Source: Unio delphinus
Lineage: Eukaryota; Mollusca; Bivalvia; Unionida; Unionidae
Assembly: GCA_029339505.1 (NCBI GenBank)
Contig: JAQISU010000167.1
Coordinates: 403,001 to 467,000, forward strand
Reading direction: 5' to 3'
DNA: 64,000 bases
This document shows, one piece after another, positions 41,836 through 57,272 of the stretch (positions are counted from its first letter, which is position 1; each line of letters opens with the position of its first letter). Made by a program: the position numbers and the translations under genes. A model generated the notes under the pieces. It was given only the letters and a program-made list of their open reading frames with translations, searched no databases and was not told where the DNA came from.

Positions 41836-44800
41836 CATTATTGTTGTTATCAATACAGGTATAAATTAAGTGTTCATAGGACCATGACATATCCATACCA
41901 CCTAGCAATAATCCCCAACTGCAATCCATGTCTACCAAACAGTATAAAATTCCCAAACCAAATAAAGAATTATTCAAACAAGTTTCCAATATTCTGGAAC
42001 TTTGCTCTGGAATAGAATTCCAGAAAAGATTAGAAATGCCCATTCTATTTCCTTCTTCCAAACCCAAAATTTCCAGTGGCTTCAGAGATGCAGTTAAAAT
42101 AAATAAATTCCTTTGTATGAGGTCCACACAGTAGATTATGGGACCAGATTCAATATTCCCTAAATCAGTTTCAAGACTATAGGACCAGACTCAGTATTCC
42201 CTAAATCAGTTTCAAGACTATGGGACCAGACTCGGTATTCCCTAAATCAGTTTCAAGACTATGTAACCAGACTCAATATTTCCTAAATCAGCTTCAAGAC
42301 TATGGGAACGGACTCAATATTCCCTAAATCAGTTTCAAGACTATGGGACCAGACTAATATTCCCTAAATCAGTTTCAAGACTATGGAACCAGACTCAGTA
42401 TTCCCTAAATCATTTTCAAGACTATGGGACCAGACTCAGTATTCCCTAAATCAATTTCAAGACTATGGAACCAGACTCAATATTCCCTAAATCAGTTTCA
42501 AGAAAATGGGACCAGACTCAATATTCCCTAAATAAGTTTCAAGACTATGGGACCAGACTCAGCATTCCCTAAATCAGTTTCAAGACTATGGAACCAGACT
42601 CAATATTCCCTAAATCAGTTTCAAGGCTATGGGACCAGACTCAGTATTCCCTAAATCAGTTTCAAGACTATGGGACCAGACTCAATATTGCCTAAATCAG
42701 TTTCAAGGCTATGGGACCAGACTCAATATTCTCTAAATCAGCTTCAAGACTATGGGACCAGACTCAATATTCCCTAAATCAGTTTCAAGACTATGGGACC
42801 AGATTCAATATTCCCTAAATCAACTTCAAGACTGAGACCAGACTCAATATTCCCTAAATCAGTTTCAAGACTATAGGACCAGACTCAGTATTCCCTAAAT
42901 CAGTTTCAAGACTATGGGACCAGACTCAGTATTCCCTATTTCAGTTTCAAGACAATGGAACCAGACTCAATATTCCCTAAATCAGTTTCAAGACTATAGG
43001 ACCAGACTCAATATTCCCTAAATAAGTTTCAAGACTATGGGACCAGACTCAGTATTCCCTAAATCAATTTCAAGACTATGGAACCAGACTCAATATTCCA
43101 TAAATCAGTTTCAAGAAAATGGGACCAGACTCAATATTCCCTAAATAAGTTTCAAGACTATGGGACCAGACTCAGCATTCCCTAAATCAGCTTCAAGACT
43201 ATGGAACCAGACTCAATATTCCCTAAATCAGTTTCAAGGCTATGGGACCAGACTCAGTATTCCCTAAATCAGTTTCAAGACTATGGGACCAGACTCAATA
43301 TTGCCTAAATCAGTTTCAAGGCTATGGGACCAGATTCAATATTCCCTAAATCAACTTCAAGACTGAGACCAGACTCAATATTCCCTAAATCAGTTTCAAG
43401 ACTATAGGACCAGACTCAGTATTCCCTAAATCAGTTTCAAGACTATGGGACCAGACTCAGTATTCCCTATTTCAGTTTCAAGACAATGGAACCAGACTCA
43501 ATATTCCCTAAATCAGTTTCAAGACTATAGGACCAGACTCAATATTCCCTAAATAAGTTTCAAGACTATGGAACCAGACTCAATATTCCCTAAATCAGTT
43601 TCAAGACTATATTCCCTAAATCAGTTTCAAGACTATTGGACCAGACTCAGTATTCCATAAATCAGTTTCAAAACTATGGAACCAGACTCAATATTCCCTA
43701 AATCAGTTTCAAGACTATGGGACCAGACTCAATATTCCCTAAATCAGTTTCAAGACTATATTCCCTAAATCAGTTTCAAGACTATTGGACCAGACTCAGT
43801 ATTCCATAAATCAGTTTCAAAACTATGGAACCAGACTCAGTATTCCCTAAATCAGTTTCATGACTATGGGACGAGACTCAGTATTCCCTAAATCAGCTTC
43901 AAGACTATGGGACCAGACTCAATATTCCCTAAATCAGTTTCAAGACTATTGGACCGGACTCAGTATTCCCTAAATCAGTTTCAAGACTATGGGACCGGAC
44001 TCAATATTCCCTAAATCAGTTTCAAGACTATGGGACCAGACTAATATTCCCTAAATCAGTTTCAAGACTATGGAACCAGACTCAGTATTCCCTAAATCAT
44101 TTTCAAGACTATGGGACCAGACTCAGTATTCCCTAAATCAATTTCAAGACTATGGGACCAGACTCAATATTCCCTAAATCAGTTTCAAGACTATAGACCA
44201 GACTCAATATTCCCTAAATCAGTTTCAAGACTATGGGACCAGACTCAGTATTCCCTAAATCAGGTTCAAGGCTATGGAACCAGACTCAATATTCCCTAAA
44301 TCTGTTTCAAGGCTATGGGACCAGACTCAGTATTCCCTAAATCAGTTTCAAGACTATGGGACCAGACTCAATATTCTCTAAATCAGCTTCAAGACTATGG
44401 GACCAGACTCAATATTCCCTAAATCAGTTTCAAGACTATGGGACCAGATTCAATATTCCCTAAATCAACTTCAAGACTGAGACCAGACTCAATATTCCCT
44501 AAATCAGTTTCAAGACTATAGGACCAGACTCAGTATTCCCTAAATCAGTTTCAAGACTATGGGACCAGACTCAGTATTCTCTATTTCAGTTTCAAGACAA
44601 TGGAACCAGACTCAATATTCCCTAAATCAGTTTCAAGACTATGGGACCAGACTCAATATTCCCTAAATAAGTTTCAAGACTATGGAACCAGACTCAGTAT
44701 TCCCTAAATCAGTTTCAAGACTATGGGACCAGACTCAATATTCCCTAAATCAGTTTCAAGACTATGGGACCAGACTCAATATTCCCTAAATCAGTTTCAA

Positions 44801-47800
44801 GACTATATTCCCTAAATCAGTTTCAAGACTATTGGACCAGACTCAGTATTCCATAAATCAGTTTCAAAACTATGGAACCAGACTCAGTATTCCCTAAATC
44901 AGTTTCATGACTATGGGACGAGACTCAGTATTCCTTAAATCAGCTTCAAGACTATGGGACCAGACTCAATATTCCCTAAATCAGTTTCAAGACTATTGGA
45001 CCAGACTCAGTATTCCCTAAATCAGTTTCAAAACTATGGGACCAGACTCAGTATTCCCTAAATCAGCTTCAAGACTATGGGACCAGACTCAATATTCCCT
45101 AAATCAGTTTCAAGACTATGGGACCAGACTCAGTATTCCTTAAATCAGTTTCAAGACTATGGGACCAGACTCAATATTCCCTAAATCAGTTTCAAGACTA
45201 TGGGACCAGACTCAATATTCCCTAAATCAGCTTCAAGACTATGGGACCAGACTCAGTATTCCCTAAATCAGTTTCAAGACTATGGAACCAGACTCAATAT
45301 TCCCTAAATCAGTTTCAAGGCTATGGGACCAGACTCAGTATTCCCTAAATCAGCTTCAAGACTATGGGACCAGACTCAATATTCCCTAAATCAGTTTCAA
45401 GACTATGGGACCAGACTCAGTATTCCCTAAATCAGTTTCAAGACTATGGGACCAGACTCAATATTCCCTAAATCAGTTTCAAGACTATGGGACCAGACTC
45501 AATATTCCCTAAATCAGCTTCAAGACTATGGGACCAGACTCAGTATTCCCTAAATCAGTTTCAAGACTATGGAACCAGACTCAGTATTCCCTAAATCAGT
45601 TTCAAGACTATGGGACCAGACTCAATATTCCCTAAATCAGTTTCAAGACTATTGGACCAGACTCAGTATTCCCTAAATCAGTTTCAAAACTATGGGACCA
45701 GACTCAATATTTCCTAAATCAGCTTCAAGACTATGGGACCGGACTCAATATTCCCTAAATCAGTTTCAAGACTATGGGACCAGACTAATATTCCCTAAAT
45801 CAGTTTCAAGACTATGGGACCAGACTCAGTATTCCCTAAATCATTTTCAAGACTATGGGACCAGACTCAGTATTCCCTAAATCAATTTCAAGACTATGGG
45901 ACCAGACTCAATATTCCCTAAATCAGTTTCAAGACTATGGGACCAGACTCAATATTCCCTAAATAAGTTTCAAGACTATGGGACCAGACTCAGTATTCCC
46001 TAAATCAGTTTCAAGACTATGGAACCAGACTCAATATTCCCTAAATCAGTTTCAAGGCTATGGGACCAGACTCAGTATTCCCTAAATCAGTTTCAAGACT
46101 ATGGGACCAGACTCAATATTCCCTAAATCAGTTTCAAGGCTATGGGACCAGACTCAATATTTTCTAAATCAGCTTCAAGACTATGGGACCAGACTCAATA
46201 TTCCCTAAATCAGTTTCAAGACTATGGGACCAGATTCAATATTCCCTAAATCAACTTCAAGACTGAGACCAGACTCAATATTCCCTAAATCAGTTTCAAG
46301 ACTATAGGACCAGACTCAGTATTCCCTAAATCAGTTTCAAGACTATGGGACCAGACTCAGTATTCCCTATTTCAGTTTCAAGACAATGGAACCAGACTCA
46401 ATATTCCCTAAATCAGTTTCAAGACTATGGGACCAGACTCAATATTCCCTAAATAAGTTTCAAGACTATGGAATCAGACTCAGTATTCCCTAAATCAGTT
46501 TCAAGACTATGGGACCAGACTCAATATTCCCTAAATCAGTTTCAAGACTATGGGACCAGACTCAATATTCCCTAAATCAGTTTCAAGACTATATTCCCTA
46601 AATCAGTTTCAAGACTATTGGACCAGACTCAGTATTCCATAAATCAGTTTCAAAACTATGGAACCAGACTCAGTATTCCCTAAATCAGTTTCATGACTAT
46701 GGGACGAGACTCAGTATTCCCTAAATCAGCTTCAAGACTATGGGACCAGACTCAATATTCCCTAAATCAGTTTCAAGACTATTGGACCAGACTCAGTATT
46801 CCCTAAATCAGTTTCAAAACTATGGGACCAGACTCAGTATTCCCTAAATCAGCTTCAAGACTATGGGACCAGACTCAATATTCCCTAAATCAGTTTCAAG
46901 ACTATGGGACCAGACTCAGTATTCCATAAATCAGTTTCAAGACTATGGGACCAGACTCAATATTCCCTAAATCAGTTTCAAGACTATGGGACCAGACTCA
47001 ATATTCCCTAAATCAGCTTCAAGACTATGGGACCAGACTCAGTATTCCCTAAATCAGTTTCAAGACTATGGAACCAGACTCAATATTCCCTAAATCAGTT
47101 TCAAGGCTATGGGACCAGACTCAGTATTCCCTAAATCAGCTTCAAGACTATGGGACCAGACTCAATACTCCCTAAATCAGTTTCAAGACTATGGGACCAG
47201 ACTCAGTATTCCCTAAATCAGTTTCAAGACTATGGAACCAGACTCAATATTCCCTAAATCAGTTTCAAGACTATGGGACCAGACTCAATATTCCCTAAAT
47301 CAGCTTCAAGACTATGGGACCAGACTCAGTATTCCCTAAATCAGTTTCAAGACTATGGAACCAGACTCAGTATTCCCTAAATCAGTTTCAAGACTATGGG
47401 ACCAGACTCAATATTCCCTAAATCAGTTTCAAGACTATGGGACCAGACTCAGTATTCCCTAAATCAGTTTCAAGACTATGGGACCAGACTCAGTATTCCC
47501 TAAATCAGTTTCAAGACTATGGGACCAGACTCAGTATTCCCTAAATCAGCTTCAAGACTATGGGACCAGACTCAATATTCCCTAAATCAGTTTCAAGACT
47601 ATGGGACCAGACTCAGTATTCCCTAAATCAGTTTCAAGACTATGGGACCAGACTCAATATTCCCTAAATCAGTTTCAAGACTATGGGACCAGACTCAATA
47701 TTCCCTAAATCAGCTTCAAGACTATGGGACCAGACTCAGTATTCCCTAAATCAGTTTCAAGACTATGGAACCAGACTCAATATTCCCTAAATCAGTTTCA

Positions 47801-48955
47801 AGGCTATGGGACCAGACTCAGTATTCCCTAAATCAGCTTCAAGACTATGGGACCAGACTCAATATTCCCTAAATCAGTTTCAAGACTATGGGACCAGACT
47901 CAGTATTCCCTAAATCAGTTTCAAGACTATGGGACCAGACTCAATATTCCCTAAATCAGTTTCAAGACTATGGGACCAGACTCAATATTCCCTAAATCAG
48001 CTTCAAGACTATGGGACCAGACTCGGTATTCCCTAAATCAGTTTTAAGACTATGGGACCAGACTCAGTATTCCCTAAATCAGCTTCAAGACTATGGGACC
48101 AGACTCAATATTCCCTTAATCAGTTTCAAGACTATGGGACCAGACTCAATATTCCCTAAATCAGTTTCAAGACTATGGGACCAGACTCAGTATTCCCTAA
48201 ATCAGTTTCAAGACTATGGGACCAGACTCAATATTCCCTAAATCAGTTTCAAGACTATGGGACCAGACTCAATATTCCCTAAATAAGTTTCAAAACTATT
48301 GGACCAGACTCAATATTCCCTAAATCAGCTTCAAGACTATGGGACCAGACTCAGTATTCCCTAAATCAGTTTCAAAACTATGGGACCAGACTCAGTATTC
48401 CTTAAATCAGTTTCAAGACTATGGGACCAGACTCAATAATCTCTAAATCTAAATTCAAGTACCGGGTAAGACACTCAGGCGCAAAGTAATAAATTCTAAT
48501 AGTTGATAATTACAACTTTTACTTTTTTATGCTGTTTTATATTTTTGTTGTGTCAATAACAATGATACTAATACTGAATCCCAATTTGACATATGTCTTG
48601 CAAATAAATATGTGGAAGCACATGCATAGCAACTTAAAGCATATATTCTCGAAATCTTCCACTTTGTTGCCTCACTGTGTTTGTACTGTATATTCGCAAT
48701 TTACCTAGTTGGAGCATGTTTTATACAATTTTATGTTTATAATGTCAATATACAAATTTACCTTTTTAATTATGTTTTTGTTTTTTTCAGAATAGTTTAT
48801 TTTTCATTTTCTTCCAGAATTTAGAGTTGTATCTGCATTTCTTCTTTTTGTAACTATGCACTACATATATGTAAATAACAATTAGCAGAAGGCCACAACA
48901 TGGATTAGTTTCATGAAAATTAAATGTGTGACACTCTTGAAACAAAATTGTTATA

Positions 48956-49012
<57 letters not shown>

Positions 49013-52000
49013 GCCACGAAATGATCAGACTACTGTGAACTGGTCATTGTACAGCAGAATTGGACACAACACCCTCAGTTTTGGGTTTTGTTTAGCATCA
49101 AGAATATAATAGACAAAAGAAAACAGAAAAAAAGAACCAAACATGATGACCCTAAACATCCAGATACCACAATTCTCATGAATTGCATTCATCAGAATAG
49201 GCACAGGCACAATGAAAAAGGTGTTATTATTCCAGACATGATACGACAAGCACCTAGGGCATTTATTAAGTGCATGGCACTCAACATTATTGTCTTCTTC
49301 ATGTGCTTTGTGCACTGATCAATCGCTCACTAACTCACTCATGACAAACGTGCACCTGAGTCACACTAATATTTGTTAAAGTCAAGAAACAAAATATAAT
49401 TAAATTTGTCTACCCATTGAAAATACGTGGTTATTTAAGACATTCAGTGGCAAAACAAGGACTGTATTAAAGCTTAACACTAAATATTGCATAAGAAAAT
49501 GTACTAGAGGACATCACATTATGTCTCAGTGTTGAAAGCATTGCAAAACAACCTGAGGCAAAATTATACCCACAGCATAGTATAAAATCCAATTAGACAA
49601 ACAGAGTGACAAGTATTATATCTTATAGCTGAAGGCTTAACTATTATATCCTGGTGATTTACTTTGCCTGACCACACAAGAGAGATCCTTTTCAATCAAA
49701 TATGTTGAATAATATTGAATAATATACCTGTGAAAGGTATTGTAGGTAAGTCCATATACATGTGAAAGATATCCTGGGTAAACAATCTGCAACTTACAGA
49801 TTCAAATAACTTCAGTCTCAGCACTGAAGAAATGGCTGGGAACCGATGGATTTTTCCAAAGGTTCAACTTTTGAATACCCCAAGTAAACAAGATGGGATA
49901 GATACCAACACAGAAGTCACCTACAGACAGCTGACAGCCAGTTTAATACAAGATATAGGACATACGCTTGCAGTAACACAGCTTTGTATCAATACTGCCA
50001 TAGTCTACATGCACAGATTCTACATGGTCCAGTCCTTTAGACGCTTTCCACGACAACAGATGGCTACAGCTTGCATTTTCTTGGCAGCTAAGGTGGAAGA
50101 GCAGGCACGGAAACTCAAACATGTTATCCTGGCAGCCAATGGCTGTCTGCATCATGAACCAATAGATGTAAAAAGTGATGCCTACCTTGAGCAAGTGCAT
50201 ATTCTGATGATCAATGAGTACATTCTGCTACAGACCCTAGGTTTTGATGTAAGAGTGGATCACATCAACACTGTTATTGCCCAGACCTGCCAACTTATAC
50301 AAGCCAGCAAAGATCTAGCACACACATCCTACTTTCTGGCCAATAGCTGTCTTCATCTGACCACCTTCTGCTTGCAGTACAAGCCAAGCACTATAGCCTG
50401 TATTTGCATTCTTTTAGCCTGTCAATGGTCGAATTGGGACATTCCAAAATCAAGTGAAGGTAAAGAATGGTATTATTATGTAGACAAAAATATTACCTTA
50501 GAAATCTTAGAAGAATGCATACAGGAATTTCTAAATATCTTTCATAAATGCCCAAGTAAGCTTAAGAAAGAAATAATGGGACAGAAGGTTCAAGGAAAAA
50601 TGCACACTGTCAATGGTAAAGAATTATACAGTGAAGCTCCACCAAAGAAACGTCAGCGTCTTAAAATTACGCCTCATGCTTCAACCATGACTGGTTCTAG
50701 GTTTGTAGGAAAATCAGATCGGAATATAGGTATACTTATACCAAGTGGTCATAAAGAATGGTTAGATATACAACCACAACATAATAGCTCCACCTTCTCT
50801 CCCTTATCAGGAACAGTTAACAAAGAGCAGGAACAGCATACAAATCCTCGGGAATCCATTTTATACAACAGTAAATCCAATCAGGAAAAGATTATAGAAC
50901 GACCACTGTCAGACAATAGATCATTGCAAATGACAGGACCTTTGGCAACGAAAATGCAGGAAAAAAAGAAAAAATCCAATTACATGAGTGTCAAAGATTA
51001 CCTGGAACGAAAGGGGAAAGAGCACATTAAGTCTAAGACATGAACATGTTCCTAGTGTTCCTAATAGTTCTAAAAAATGGAAGCCTGTGCCAAATATTTG
51101 AATGAAACTGGAATCTTCTTCACATGGTAATATATTGGAGTTTTTGTTCAATTTGCATAAATTTATACCATACTCAGTGCTCACATCAAAGAGAAAGCTG
51201 CAGAGAACAAAATTACTTCTAGAGAGAAGTTTAAAGAAAATTATAACAAAGTGCTTGGGACAGAAGTTTAAAGAAAATTATAACAAAGTGCTTGGGACAG
51301 AAGTTTAAAGAAAATTATAACAAAGTGCTTGGGACAGAAGTTTAAAGAAAATTATAACAAAGTGCTTGGGACAGAAGTTTAAAGAAAATTATAACAAAGT
51401 GCTTGGGACAGAAGTTTAAAGAAAATTAAAACAATGTGCTTTAGACAGAAGTTATTCCAATACTGCAGTATAAAGGAAGCCAAAGTCCAAAAGGAGTTTA
51501 TCATCACAGTACGTAGGCCAGAAAGTCAAAGTTTGAAATCACATAGCATTGCACAAAACAAATACGGAGGAAATTTCAAGTGTAAAAATCCACCCCAAAC
51601 CTATTCCAAGCCCTAACTCATATTCTGTGAAACAGAACAATACCAAACCACTTCAGGTTAAAATTTCATTGAAAGAGGAAAATAAGCATCATGAGTGGCA
51701 GCAAGAAATACTATCACTATTCCAAGTCTTACAGATGGAACTTGCATCACCACAGGTCTCACTTCTCTCATGTCAAATCTGCTGATTCTCCTGCTTCTGG
51801 GAGAAATGAAACATCACATTTACATCTAAAAGTGGCTGATAGACAGAAACAGACTTCATTCAATGATTTGGGAACCCATCATCTAACATAATGTAAAGTC
51901 ACATTCACGAGTCATGTTATGAGGGGAAGCATGGCTGGAATGGAGACAAGACTGATAAAACATTCAAAAGAGACAACCATTATTCTGAGTGGTATTCACA

Positions 52001-55000
52001 TCCTTGGAACTTGAGGTTGCAAGCTACCTCTGAGATCAACCATTCTCCTGCACATCGAACCCCTTCATCCAGTGAAGAAAAACCAGAGTCAAGCAGGAGG
52101 AATTCATCCTCCTGCCATGACATAGTAGACATGGAACTGTCAGACAATGGATCATTGGTAGAAAGGATATCCCTCATTATCAGTCAACACTGATAAATTT
52201 TCAACTGGGTTTTAAAAGATTTTTTTCCCCCATAAATTGCAGTACATATATTTTGTTTATTCATAGTTGGGGTTGTTGAGCTTTATATAGTGTATTCCTG
52301 ATATTTACATGTACCTTTTCAAATGTTACTAAAAAGGCTCAAGGGTGCATGGGTAAACACAGAGTAAGATAATAATAATAATAAGGCTAATAATCACTTC
52401 CTTTAGTGAAGGTAAATCACTTAGTTACAGGAACTAATCTGTCTTGAGGCACTAATCTGTCTTGAGGCACTCTGTTCTGTATATTATGCAGAGTATATGT
52501 GACAGCAATTTGGCTTGCATGCAATAGCATCAGTGAGCACAAATAAATGTATAAAATATCGTACTGTACATAAAAATTAATCTGTAAAAAAAACTGTATA
52601 AGCAGAGAAAAGAGGTATCTATATAACTAAGAACTGTGTGACTGTCATTTGATTCCATCCATTTAAAACTGATTATGAAAAGAACAAAATGCCAGGAGTT
52701 TGTCTTTAAGGTCACTGTACCAGTATAGTGAAAGCTCTTTTAAAATAAATTTGCTTTCTTTGGTATAATTTAAATTGTAACAGATCTTATATTGATTGTA
52801 TCACCAGAACATTCTCTTTTTGGACATTTCATAAATAAATTTAAAAAATATTATTTCAAAAATTGATAAACTTTTTAAAAATATAATTCACTGTATCCTG
52901 AAATTTGGCAATGCTCTAATTCAAAATAAAGAGCGTTCCCCTTTTAGAATAAAAGTTTTGTAATACTTGAATTAGTGACATTATGTTATATCACATTGCA
53001 AAAGTACAAACATGGCTGAATATATAAAATGCCAGACCATAAAAAAAAAAGTTCCTTAAGCAGCCAAACAATTACCATCCGTTCTTAAAACTTGTTGAAT
53101 GTTAATAGACAGCAAATAACTATCTACCAATACACCAAGAAATTAAATGTTAATAGACAGCAAATAACTATCTACCAATACACCAAGAAATTAAATGTTA
53201 ATAGACAGCAAATAACTATCTACCAATACACCAAGAAATTAAATGTTAATAGACAGCAAATAACTATCTACCAATACACCAAGAAATTAAATGTTAATAG
53301 ACAGCAAATAACTATCTACCAATACACCAAGAAATTAAATGTTAATAGACAGCAAATAACTATCTACCAATACACCAAGAAATTAAATGTTAATAGACAG
53401 CAAATAACTATCTACCAATACACCAAGAAATGTATCATGATTGGTCACAAGTATTAAGGTTCACATTGTCTTATAGTAACTTGAGTTTGTTGCTATCTAG
53501 CTTTGTTGCATTATTGCTTTGCTGAAACTAGTAGGGATTTCTTTTTTTCTGTATTTATAATACTACAGTAGACCCTGTCTTGTAAGACCACCTCTTCTGC
53601 CAAAATATACTGGTCTCTCAAGACAGGTAGTCTTTCATAACAGGTAATAAGACTATATAATCAGTCAATCTCTGCATAGGGATCCTGGTCTCTCAAAACA
53701 GGTGGTCTCTCATACCATATTTTAAGTCTGATAAGATCATCTTTGTAAGTTTTTTTAATGGTCAGTTTTGGGTTTTACTCAACTTGGTGTAGTAACATCT
53801 GCATATAGATCAGTAGAAGAAATTGAAGTAAATCAGTTTAGATTGTTTTCACTACACTGCTATATTTTCTTTTTCTAATAAAACAAATTTCTTCATCAAT
53901 AAAATCAAATGCTTTAGAAGAATCAATTATAATAGTGCCAACCGTTTCTCCTTTATCTAAGTCTTTTAGCCATTTATCAATCACACATATGAGTGCAGTT
54001 TCCAAAGTCATACTGAATGTCATGAATAAGATTAAAAGTGTTCAAACAGTTTCTTAAACAATCAAGTACAAGTTTTTCCAGTAATTTGGAAAAACAAATT
54101 AAGAGTACGTCATTTGTTTAATTTTTATGCAATGGAGTTTACATGGTGGTTTTCCTCATCTGTGGAAATTTATTTGTCTCAATACTTTCAATGCAAATAA
54201 AGATATATGATATACTATGGCAAGTAAATGGGCCCTTAATGGCCTTTGTCCAATCATATCAAGTCCACTGTTACATTTCACCTATCTTTTCAAAAAAAAA
54301 TATTCTTCAACATAAATTCACGACTTTCAAACTTTATACCATACTATCATATATACTAAATTGAGTCCAACTGCAAAGAAGAAAGATTCTAATCTGCTAC
54401 ATAATACAGATAATAATAATAATCTGCTACATAACAGATAATAATAATAATCTGCTACATAATACAGATAATAATAATAATCTGCTACATAATACAGATA
54501 ATAATAATAATTTGCTACATAATACAGATAATAATAATAATCTGCTACATAATACAGATAATAATAATAATCTGCTACATAACAGATAATAATAATAATC
54601 TGCTACATAATACAGATAATAATAATAATTTGCTACATAATACAGATAATAATAATAATTTGCTACATAATACAGATAATAATAATAATCTGCTACATAA
54701 TACAGATAATAATAATAATCTGCTTCATAATAATGTGCCTGCATATCAGGGTCTATTATGTTTGTTCTACTGATTAATCATATAGTAAAAGTCTCATGGG
54801 TCATGTATGGACATTTTTTTAAATTAAAATAAATTGTTCTTCTAAAATTTAACACTAATTTTTTTTAACCAGTCTATTCAATCCTGAATATTGTATGATA
54901 TGCACCTTAACCGTCACCATGATATTCCAGACAAAAATTATCTATCGCTATGGACTTTTACAATGGTGGCTATGTACTAATCTTGGGTAAAATAAGAGCA

Positions 55001-57272
55001 TGTCATGTGGGAGTATCACAATTGATGGTAGTATGATTTTGTTTAATAATATGTGAGACTTTCATTGTGACATCATAGCACACGACGACATTCAATCCAG
55101 ATTCTACTGAATCACACATTAAAGTTCATTTCATTGTGACATTATAGCATGTGACATTCAATCCAGATTCTACTGGATCACACCTTAAAGTTCATTTCAT
55201 CTAAAACTGTCTGCATACTTTAACAGTGATTTTGTCATATGCACCTATCAGTGTCTAAATAATGACCTTTTAAAGGACTATGGATGTATATGAATATAAA
55301 TGAAGTGAATACTTGCCACTAAAAGGTATGTAGAATCAAATTCGAAAAAAATGACACTTATTACTGAAAATGTGTTGAACACCTACATGACCCATCTGAC
55401 TTGTACTGTAACAAACTGTAGAGACCCAGATCTCCAGTCACATTATGTGACTACAGATCTGTTTCCATGCAGTTTGCAGTAGAACCCATAAGCAATTATA
55501 CTCAATATCACACTGTACTTTCTACAGAGAATTCTTGGGCAGTTTTGCACCTCAAACAATGTAAATCTTGGATTCCTTGGATGAATATATATTCTAACAA
55601 TTATTATTTCTATTTGGAAAACTAATTTCTTATTAGAAACTTTCAAATTTGATTAGGACATTTTGTTTTGTTTTTGCTAATAAGTACAAAATCACTCCTG
55701 TCATTCATGTATAGCATACATGAATATTTTTGAAGTTCATATGACAGGCCATCAAATCACTACATGATACTTTTTACAGGTCCATACTCCATACATATGA
55801 CAGGCCATCAAATCTGTACAGGATATCTTTTTACAAGTCCATATATATGACAGGCCATCAAATCACTACAGGATACTTTTTCAAGGTGCACACAGATGAC
55901 AGGCCATCAAATCCATACAGAATATCTTTTAGCAGGTCCATATATATGACAGGCAATCAAAATCTGTACTGGATACTTTCTCTATGTCCATACATATGAC
56001 AGGCCATCAAATCACTAAAGGATACGTTTTCAGGTCCATAAATATGACAGGCAATTAAATAATTACAGGATACTTTTTCAGGTCCATGCATATGACAGGC
56101 CATCAAATCACTAAAGGATACTTTTTCCAGGTCCATAAATATGACAGGCCATCAAACCATTACTGAATACTTTTTCCAGCTCTATGTATATGACAGGCCA
56201 TCAAATCACTACAGGACACTTTTTGTGCAGGTCCATACACATGACCGGCCACTACAACATCACTACAGAATATTTTTTCCAGGTCCATACATTTGACAGT
56301 AGATTTCAATTTCTTATTTCATATATTGGCTTCTAAATGACTTGAATTTATTACTGAGATAATTCTGTGTTTGTTTTAACTAAAAACAAAAATAACATTT
56401 TTGTGGCCATAATATGTGTTCATGCATAATTTTAATAAAACAAAACAATAATCAGAATCTGTGTATACTCAATTAAATGAGAAACAAAGAGTTGTATATC
56501 TCATGGTTCACTTCATAAAATGTTGTACATTGTATATCTCATAGATAATAATTTATTATGGAATGACCATATTGATAAGCTTTGTAAAACACTGTCATCC
56601 AATATTGCCCTTCTCAGTAGAATCAAGAAATATTTACCTATGGAAACTCGCAATCTATACTACAAGATTTATATTCTTCCAACAATGGATTACTGTTCTA
56701 ATGTATGGGGAAACTGTGCTAAATCTGAGCTTGACAGGATTTATAAACTCCAGAAACGAGCAGCACGGGTAATTTTAGATACATCTGTTGACCATCCCTC
56801 AAAAGTATTATTTACCGAACTCAAATGGTTCACAATATATGACAGGATAGATTTTCACAAGGCAGTTCTTTTATATAAATGTCTACATGGAATTGCACCA
56901 GAGTATCTTCAGGACTTATTCAGGCATTTTTCAACACAATACCAGTTGAGATCAATCTCACATGGAAACCTTCTAGTACCAAAACCAAGAACAGAGCAAT
57001 TCAAAAAGAGTTTTCAATACTCTGGTACAGTTAAGAAGAATAAGCTTCCACTACTTGTAAAATCGGCTGAAAATATTAGAGTATTTAAGAAGAGATATCA
57101 GGAGCATGCATGTGTTTCTAAAAGATAATGGAATTTAGTATTTTAATATGAAACATGCTAATATAAGCACTAACTATTGCTTCTTCACACAATGTGCATT
57201 TGTTATACTTTCATTAAGAGGGCCTCAAGGTAGAATAGTCCTTGACTAATGAGTCACCCTCTATAAATAAAG

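Noticed and set aside
5582..42127. Poly-asparagine and poly-isoleucine frames (5640, 30890, 37585, 41625, 41779)
   Set aside because: They come from ATT/AAT microsatellite tails of LINEs.
14700..48455. Regularly spaced repeats resembling CRISPR arrays
   Set aside because: Units are contiguous tandem copies without unique spacers, and the genome is eukaryotic.
42130..48455. Frames of 60-76 residues with repeated FPKSVSRLWDQTQYSLN
   Set aside because: Product of the 41-bp array, which shifts frame at every unit; open only over five or six units.
54427..54744. Tyrosine-rich minus-strand frame
   Set aside because: 30-bp tandem repeat with embedded AAT runs.
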